From Isoetes taiwanensis (lineage: Eukaryota > Streptophyta > Lycopodiopsida > Isoetales > Isoetaceae), in contig JAJEKV010000052.1 in the NCBI GenBank assembly GCA_021234155.1, positions 2,660,254-2,724,253 of the forward strand: a DNA stretch of 64,000 nt. The letters run 5' to 3'. The notes under the pieces are model-generated. The model had not been told where the DNA came from. It made no database searches and saw nothing but the letters and a program-made list of their open reading frames with translations. The position numbers and the translations under genes were made by a program. Below are positions 56,755 to 64,000 of the stretch, piece by piece (position 1 is the stretch's first letter; each line of letters starts with the position of its first letter).

Positions 56755-59478
56755 AATATTGTTCTTATGCAGACTAACTGTTGTGCAAGCTTCTAGTTCC
56801 TGCAAGTCACCTTCTTATATTATGTGCAGACCATAACTTTTGCTCCAGTCCTAGTTAGAAAATGAGTTTGAAAAAGGTGCAACAACTAATGGTTTGGCTC
56901 TTGATTGAACAAATTCAATTTGAAGAATATTGAGACTGTGCAAGTTTGAGAATATTCAGGATGGAAGATTAATGTCAAAGATCAAGGATGAACAAATTTG
57001 TGCTGAAGAAACATGGTCAAAGCACTGAGTATTGGAATTGATATAATTTTTTTTTGATAACTTTGCGATAGTTTGTTTTGCATGCTTATGAGTGTCTTGG
57101 TCCTATAGCTTGCAACTTCCCCTTTGGAGATGAGAAGATTAGCTTTTGATTCTGCAAGATTCAAATGGGCTTTAAGCATGGCATGGTCTTGATCATTTAC
57201 CTTGACCATAACAATTGGTTCTAAGGTGCAAGCTGCTCAGCTCCTTATTCCTTATGCTGGTAAGTTTTCAAATCTTGCCCCATTTCTCTCTCTGAGGCTA
57301 TATTAGCTGCACCATCTTTGATATATTGCTGGTGTGTATTTATAAGTATTCTTATTTATCATGTTGTTTGTAGACATGCTGAATCATTTTTTTACTCCAA
57401 CGTATTCTTATCGTTGGCATACCAAGGATTGTGTGCTGAATGTCGGCCAATCAATCCATGAAGGTGATGAGGTTTGTTATTCTCTGGAGCATAGGCATGT
57501 TGAATTTTTCTGAAGACTCCTTTCATGCTAAGGTGACAATGTTCTTTACTAATTATTAATCTTTTGTTCTCCTAATGTTATCGAAGATGACTCTAAATTA
57601 TATAAGGGGTAAATCAAACCAAGTTGGTAGCTGATCAGAAGCAAGGGTCTGACGGAATAGAAGTCTATACTGCAAAAGATATTCTAGACATTCAGAAGCC
57701 AAGGGTGCATATTTTGCTATACTTCTGATATGTACAAACTAAACATGTGAATATGGTAACTATAGAATAAAAATTCCATAGTTTAACTTTAGCCCACTTC
57801 ATTTTGGTTATATTCTGGTAGCTTGTTTAATTTGTTTCGTAATTACAGACTATTATGGAGATACCAATGGAGCTTATGATTACAGTGAGCGAGAAGCCTC
57901 CATGAATGTTATTTCTTGATATTGTGCCACTTGGACACCCAATATTCGTGGTCATTAATTCGACAAATCCAGAGGTGTGAGCGTTATGTATGTTCTTTCC
58001 TAATGAAGGAAATGGTGGACTGCTTGAACATGCTGGACTGCTTGAACATGCTATGCCATCTTTTGCATCTTAGAGCCTTTACATGAGGTAGAGCACTTGT
58101 ATGTTAACAAAGAAAATTGTCAAATAAAGATGATTCAAGTTCTGGTTTAGCAAATAAGAAGGATAAAGTTCTGATATTGGCTTTCGTTCTGAAACGCTAG
58201 CTAAATCTATTGAAAAACTGTGGGGATGTTTCAGGTATGACCGTGCATTAGCTATATGGAGCTCAGTGTCATGCAGAAGAGGTCGTCAAGATAATCAAAC
58301 AATAGTGAAGAGTTCTGAATCATGTGGTTGGAGATGAATTGAAGGTCATTGTAAAACTTTATGCTGTTATATTGTCTATATCCAAGATCTTTATTGTCCA
58401 AGATCTTTATTCTTTGCTAATCAAGGTCATAAAAACTTTATGTTGTTATATTCCAAGATCTTTAGCCTTTGCTATACTTTATTATTTCATTATGGATGGA
58501 AATTGAGTTTTAGATCTCTACATGTGTTATGTTTGTTGAGTAGCAAATTGTATAAGGAAAAGGCCCTGTGGCCTTCTTTCCATAAGGGAAAGCTGGCCGA
58601 TGCGACCTTCTGAAAGAAGGCCACAGGGCCTTTCCTCAACATAGAGGATGGCTGGGCCCAATTCAGGCGTGTGTCCACATGCAGGTCGAAATGTTAGAAT
58701 CAAAAAGTAAAGAAAAGTCAGAACGTGGCGTAAAAACTACGAAACGCGGAGTAAAAAGGGCCTTGCACATCTTTTCAGGCCTAGAAAAGGTGACACGTGT
58801 CACCTATTTATTGGATGAGACGGCTAGATTGGGCCCAACCATCCTTTACGTAAAGGTCCTTTACGTAAACAAGATTATCTGCAATACAAAAATCATACAT
58901 GTTCTACGTTGTGTTTTAATGTCGGTGTAAAAGCGGTATGCACCTATAATTCTAAATTATAAAGCTTCAACAAAATAATTCGCCAAAAGTTTATAAAACA
59001 AAATGCGTATTTTAATATATTTGCTAGTAAAACTAACCTTATTCTTTTTTACTTTCACCAACCGTTCTATAAAATTGCATCAAAAAGAAAAATAAAAGCA
59101 TTACTGACCAATATGTCCACTAGCTTTTCCAAATATATTGATTTTGTCATGTCCTAAATAGACCTGGTTTGATAGATAAATGGAACAGAAGCACAAAAAG
59201 GCAGCATGGAAACGTATGCTAACACGCTCAACAGGAGTGCATACGTGGAATAGATACGCGATAATGTTCCTTAGATTAGGCCAGTGACCATATTAGTGAC
59301 CAGGTCCAATTAAAATAAAGTTAATTTAACTGGAATGCCTTACAAAAAGAGATACTAAACTGCTAGCAAGAAAAAAGATAGTTTAAGTGGAACGAAATCC
59401 CTTAGCAAAAAGAGATACTAAATTTCTAGAAATCAGAGTAGCTATGATGCACGATAGAGGAAAGGCACGCAGAACTTA
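56755..59478. other. Gene-poor stretch with foldbacks
   Basis: Possible exon at 57216-57258 (GSKVQAAQLLIPYA, donor GTAAGT) of an unidentified gene. CCAAGATCTTTA(T/G) repeats lie at 58381-58466. A perfect 22-bp inverted repeat (58559-58580 and 58612-58633, AAAGGCCCTGTGGCCTTC...) encloses 31 bp. A 25-bp palindrome, TTTACGTAAAGG-T-CCTTTACGTAAA, lies at 58845-58869. Confidence 0.5.
58559..58633. repeat. Perfect 22-bp inverted repeat (hairpin)
   Basis: Arms are fully complementary with a 31-nt loop. Could be a small foldback transposon or a hairpin RNA source; flanking duplications are not evident. Confidence 0.85.
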
Positions 59479-59487
59479 AAGGACTCC

Positions 59488-59814
59488 GGAACGCCGTATA
59501 TCCACTCCGGGATATGGTAAACTTGGACACATGTCCGGGTGGGTTAACCACTGATATGTCCGAGCTTACCACAACTTTTGTCCGAGCTAACCATTGTTTT
59601 TTGGCCAGGATAACCACGCATTGAACTGAGCGTGGGATTGCATTTTGGCATGCTAATCTTTGAATAGAGCTTGCAATCAGCTTCTTTAAAGGTTTAATCT
59701 GAAGCAAGATCAGTGAAAAAACATGCAGAAACCGTTGTCTTTTGAGCTTGAAATTGAGCAGTGGTTAACCCGGATCTAGGTTAACCACATCCCGGAGTAG
59801 ATTTACGGCCATCC
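59488..59814. mobile_element. Mutator-type MITE (327 bp) with 9-bp target duplication
   Basis: Terminal inverted repeats of about 35 bp (left GGAACGCCGTATATCCACTC, right equivalent GGATGGCCGTAAATCTACTC) with roughly 6 mismatches. Flanked by perfect AAGGACTCC on both sides (59479-59487, 59815-59823). A 9-bp duplication is the mark of Mutator-like elements. The interior has repeated GGTTAACC words. It sits 12 bp beyond the stop codon of the kelch gene. Confidence 0.88.
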
Positions 59815-59826
59815 AAGGACTCCACG

Positions 59827-60949
59827 TCAAGCAGCTATTGATGCACAACAGATGCAAAGACCAGCAGACCTTATAGGAGAAATCTTCCATTCTTGCCCAT
59901 TCTTGGCTTGAGGATCATAGACAAGTGTTGGACAGTCTTTTGTGGGAAACAAGAACAACTTCCCATCTAAGCTTCCCAGGCAGAAATTATGCTTCACACT
60001 ACTCAATATGGGCATGCTGATTCTTTTCCACACATTATCAGCCTGATTGAATACCACAAGCTTGCATTCGTCTTTCCACTCAACACAGTACAGAAAATCC
60101 TGCAAAACAGTATGAGTTACCACCATGTTACAACCACTCCTTATTTGTTCCCATTTCCTAGATTGAGGATCATAGACATCTATCTGGCGATGACTGCCTA
60201 TGATCAAACTAGAACGACCGCCAAGGATGTGCAACTTCCCTCCAAGAGCACATGCAAATGCCCCCCATCTAGGCCTCTTCAGTGGCAACAACTCGGTCCA
60301 TATGTCTCCATCAGGGTCATACATTTCAACACTAGCAAGGCAATCACTTGCCCCTTGCCCTCCAACAACATACACAAGACCTCCAAGAACTGCACAGGCA
60401 AAGTCTGACCTTGCAGTGTGCATGCTTGCCACTTTAGTCCACCTAAGAAAAAACACATTGATCAGAACTCATGAAAACCTCAAGACCTGTGAAACAACCC
60501 ATAACATACACTGAGTTAGCAACAGACCAGTTCAAAGCAGAATCATATTTGTACACCTCAGATGAAACAACAGCCTTGTTTGCTTTCATGCACAATCCTC
60601 CAATAACAAAGAGCTGCTGATCAATCACAGCATAGTTGAAGCCGTTCTTCGGTCCTCCAGGCATAGGAGGAAGACTAACCCATCTGCCTTCTGAAGGAAT
60701 ATATGCACGCCATCTGGTATTCTGAGCATCTTCAGATACCGTGAGCACGTAAAGCTGTTCCTCAAGTTTTCCTGCCTCAATTCTTGCCTGGTGGAAATTT
60801 TTACTCTGGATTACTTTTCTCCATAGTTTAGACACAAGCCCCATAGTTGGAAATTTTTCGCGGGGAACACGGGCAAGGCACAGCGTGGCAACATCATCTG
60901 GAAGACCTGGGATGATAGGGTCCTCTAGATAATAAGGCATGCCTCCCAT
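59827..60949 (-). CDS. F-box/kelch-repeat protein (At1g67480-like)
   Basis: Exons 60528-60949 and 59827-60442, GT-AG intron of 85 bp, no internal stops; about 345 residues. The N-terminus has IPGLPDDVATLCLARVP and VSKLWRKVIQSKNF, an F-box. It is followed by kelch blades: VSLPPMPGGPKNGFNYAVI, FVIGG, WTKVASMHTARSDFACAVLG, YVVGG, VEMYDPDGDIWTELLPL, LHILGGRS and VYDPQSRKWEQI. In plants these proteins act as substrate receptors of SCF ubiquitin ligases, with the F-box binding SKP1/ASK and the kelch propeller binding the target. The ATG lies one base after a good acceptor (TTACTTACAG, 60951), so a 5'-UTR intron is likely. A MITE lies just past the stop, so its 3' UTR should include or be ended by that element. 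The best-preserved host gene in the window. Confidence 0.9.
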
Positions 60950-63286
60950 TCTGTAAGTAAGTGAATATTCAACTCAAACTCTAAGCAATTTGGTGGACCT
61001 ATTCAGGCAAAAGAGTTATTACTTTGATGTTCATGGAAAGAGAAGAACAAACAGATCGGTTCTACCTTAATTGTTGGAAAAGGATAGACCTTCAAAACAG
61101 GATCCTGAAGATCTGTTCACTGTAATTGCTAGGAGAACCAAGAACCATTGTTGACGTGAATGGTAAAAAAAAACCAGGAAGGTTTACTACTATGAACAAA
61201 ACACTTCGTGGGCAGGGCCTCTAGAGAGGAGTGCTTGATAGCCAGTTGCTCCAAAGTCGCACAACATTCCTTCAATTTCAGATGTCCATTCCCTGCCATT
61301 CTATTCTTTCTGCAAGCAGAACAAAACTGCGTCATGAAAATGCCATGCCAGATCAATCCAGAGGAACACAGAAATTATATGGTGAGATATAATGCTGAGA
61401 TGTAACGCGAGGATTAAAAGTACACCCACCAGAGACCAAGCGCCCTGTTTCCTTAAGAAATTAAATTTGCTTAAGAAATTAAACTACTATGATTACCTAC
61501 CAAAACCAACCACCCAAAACCATTGTGGCCCCTTCTATGCCAAATAAGAGTTAACCATAAGAGGTGACCATAAACACAACAAAAAAATCCTTTGGATCCG
61601 GGGATCAATGGGGCAGATCCAATCAAATGAGCAGAGCAACAAGAAACAAGCAAATAAAGGGATGCAACAAGAAAGCGAAAGACATACAACGAAATGAGAA
61701 TTTTATACCGGAGATTTCTTCAACAAAACGGCGGAGGTATTGCGTGGAAGTTGAACCTGTTTCTGTTATACAGACGCAAAACACTGCGGAAGATGCTTCT
61801 CGGTTTTGCCAAAGAATCAGACGCAAAACCACGACCCAAAGAATCAGACGCAAAAAACTGTACCAGAACGCAAAACACTCGCAAGAGATGCTTCTGGGTT
61901 GCAGGTAAAGAGATGCTTCTGGGTTGCGGGAAAAGATCCAAGCCGGCATTATCCAAGCCGGCATTATCCAGTAAGCAAGATTGTGCCACATTATCCACTA
62001 AGAAAGATTGTGCCATGTTTGCAAATTGAAATGAATAGGCGACTAAGGCCAATATTCGAATAAGGGCGTGCATAGCATCCAAACGCATTTGGATTTCATG
62101 CGATCAGCCTCCGCTCCATTGCCGGAATGCATGCGCCCCTTGCTTATACTGATGCATATAATATCGAGCATTTTTCATGGTTTTATCTAGGCCCGTAAAC
62201 TGCAGTTTTATGAAAATTCCTGGAATATTCTTTGTTTCTTTACTTTAGATAATTTTCATTTTATACGTTTTTTGGCGCCGCCGCCAATGTTCTCATAGCA
62301 GTGCTTCCCATAGCAGATCTTCCCATAGCGTCCCAGAGCTTCTCATAGCAGAGCTTCCCATAGACATCTTGCTTGTTTGCGACAGAGCATTTGTTGGCTG
62401 GCCGACAGAGCATTTGCTGCGTTTGTGCGAAGGTCCCCTGCATTTTGGCAAAGATCCTCTGTTCTTGAGCTATTAGAGCCGAGCAACATATATGACCTTG
62501 TTCTTGAACTTGCAGATCCGGTAGAGCAAACAGGGGCGGATCTTATCTTTCAACACAAGCAGGGGAAGTAGAGGATGCAATGGGCATAAGCAGCCCAAAT
62601 TTGATCGAGTAGGGCAGCCGATAAGGCGCATTTGCAAGCTGCTGCTCTGATATTCGACTCAAATCCCCTGTTTGTGTGAAGATCTAATGTTTGAGCCAGA
62701 CCCCTCTTCTTGAGCTTGCAGATCCCGTTTCCTTTTGCAGCAAAGAAGCTTCAATACGAATAATAGAAGCCAACTAACAAATTATGCCCCTTCTTTAGTG
62801 ATTTCAATTGAAAACTGCCCCTTCTTCAATGATTGTAGACATTGAAGGGCCAAGAAAACACCCAAAATCGCAAAAAACACTAAGAAACACGTCAGATCCA
62901 AGAACGGAATTTTCACAAAACTGACGGTTCACGTTTGGTAGCTGGCCGGATTTTGGGGTTTCCGGCCGGTTACCTAGCACGATTAGGGTTGCTCTCCCCT
63001 TCAAAGCCTTTCCATTTTCCTCGAAACCCTTCTAATTTTCTAAAAAACCCTTCATATTTTTTATAGAAACCCTTCCGTCTTTCATTAATAGAAACTCTTC
63101 CGTATTTATTTTCCATGGAAATCCTCTGAAAACGATTTCTAGCCTTTGAAAACGGGAAGCGTTTCTTTGGAAAATAGGAACGATTTCTTCTTTTAAAAAC
63201 GGGAAGGGTTTCCAGCGAAAGTAGGAAGTGTTTCCAGAACTTATTTAATTTTTAGAATATTGACACGCATAAACATTTATAGATCA
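60950..63286. other. Upstream region of the kelch gene and repeat-rich intergenic DNA
   Basis: Probably includes the kelch promoter and 5' UTR (to ~61400); no clear TATA box was identified. 61800-62010 contains doubled words (GAGATGCTTCTGGGTTGC, AAGCCGGCATTATCC, AAGATTGTGCCA). 62293-62365 has CTTCCCATAGCAGA repeats. 63060-63240 is rich in AACGGGAAG/GTTTCC words. No gene recognised. Confidence 0.5.
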
Positions 63287-63315
63287 CTAATAACGTTGCC
63301 AAGCATTGCTGGGCA
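63287..63315 (-). mobile_element. Helitron 3' terminus 4, diverged
   Basis: On the minus strand TGCCCAGCA-A-TGCTTGGCA (one mismatch in the stem), then ACGTTATTAG. The last four bases are TTAG rather than CTAG. The element would extend to the right; 63316-64000 shows no gene. Confidence 0.55.
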
Positions 63316-64000
63316 TAAGTTGAAAGTCTGTAAATATTTTGACCGCAATGAGAAAGGTGTGCAATAATATTTTCTTATAATAAAAATATTGAATAATTTA
63401 AAAACATTCAAAAGTAACTTAGCTCCTTCACGTTAGATACTGTTGCATCAGTATCTTTGAGAGCTTTGAATAGAACATCACGGTGGTTTATAAGAAACCT
63501 AAGCAAGAGTAAATTACCTGAGCAGGTTTTGAGGTGTGGCTATACTCAAAGTCTATAACTATTTGTGAGGCTGGGTATAAGTGGAATATCGTAAATGATG
63601 AACTGGAGTCATCACCCTCACTAAATATAATGATCATAGATACATGCTCACAATGTTGTGGTGAAACACTAATGTCAAAATATAATATGTGAATATAGAA
63701 AAATTGCCTAGCATTGATGGGCAAGGAGACATTTAATTTGCTAAATATTGTAATACATGTGGCAATAGCATTGGCTTGAAGCCAACGTGGGTAGATGGCA
63801 TTGGCGTTTCTTAGCAATCAAAGTGAGAAGACATCATTGGGCTTTTCAAAAATTTCAAATGTTTGTACTGGGGCTTCAGATATTCCATGTCTTTGTTATA
63901 GGAAACCACTTAGTCCAACCTTTGTTCCATGAAAGTATGAAAAGGGTCTTCATGATCAGGACCTATAATGCCTTGACAACCTACATAGCTATTAGTACTT

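Overview
The window looks like nuclear DNA of a land plant with a large, repeat-rich genome. Genes carry GT-AG introns and are widely spaced. Recognisable proteins are plant types: an F-box/kelch protein, an ABCB transporter, a GUN1-like PPR protein, an LRR receptor N-terminus and proline-rich GPI-anchored wall proteins. Plant-style LINEs, a SINE, MITEs, an LTR element and Helitron ends fill much of the rest. A fern or other seed-free plant is my guess from general impression only; nothing here proves it. There are no bacterial operons, CRISPR arrays or confident RNA genes.

Layout. 1-0.8 kb: fragment of a LINE endonuclease/linker region. 3.8-4.7 kb: a compact five-exon gene related to plant En/Spm-type transposase proteins, followed by repeat-rich DNA. 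5.3-10.6 kb: two members of a secreted, proline-rich, GPI-anchored protein family. Much of this block recurs at 43.7-52.3 kb, where a third member (49.8-50.6 kb) lies. 11-14.4 kb: exon-like pieces of an unidentified gene, cut by a 2.85 kb non-autonomous LTR retrotransposon (14377-17225). 19.8 kb: an orphan LRR N-terminus.

The centre (21.2-30.7 kb) is a nested structure that can be resolved to the base. A LINE inserted with a 17-bp target duplication and internal inversion, the signature of twin priming. Its inverted half was then split by a 7.9 kb DNA transposon with near-perfect terminal repeats and a 4-bp duplication. Removing that element restores the LINE reading frame. The transposon carries two convergent genes: a multi-exon transposase on the minus strand, decayed mainly through in-frame TGA codons, and an FCP1/NIF-type HAD-phosphatase gene on the plus strand. 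The transposase contains its own MITE-like insertion. This is the best candidate for a little-described system.

To the right lie a second truncated LINE copy, an ABCB transporter pseudogene that still has an intron, a tRNA-derived SINE, two related MITEs (38.3-40.0 kb), four Helitron-like 3' ends whose hairpins differ by compensating changes, a GUN1-like PPR fragment, an ~800-bp homopurine tract, and an intact F-box/kelch gene with a Mutator-type MITE inserted 12 bp past its stop codon. The apparently intact host genes are the kelch gene and two or three GPI-protein genes. Most other content is transposon sequence or its debris.
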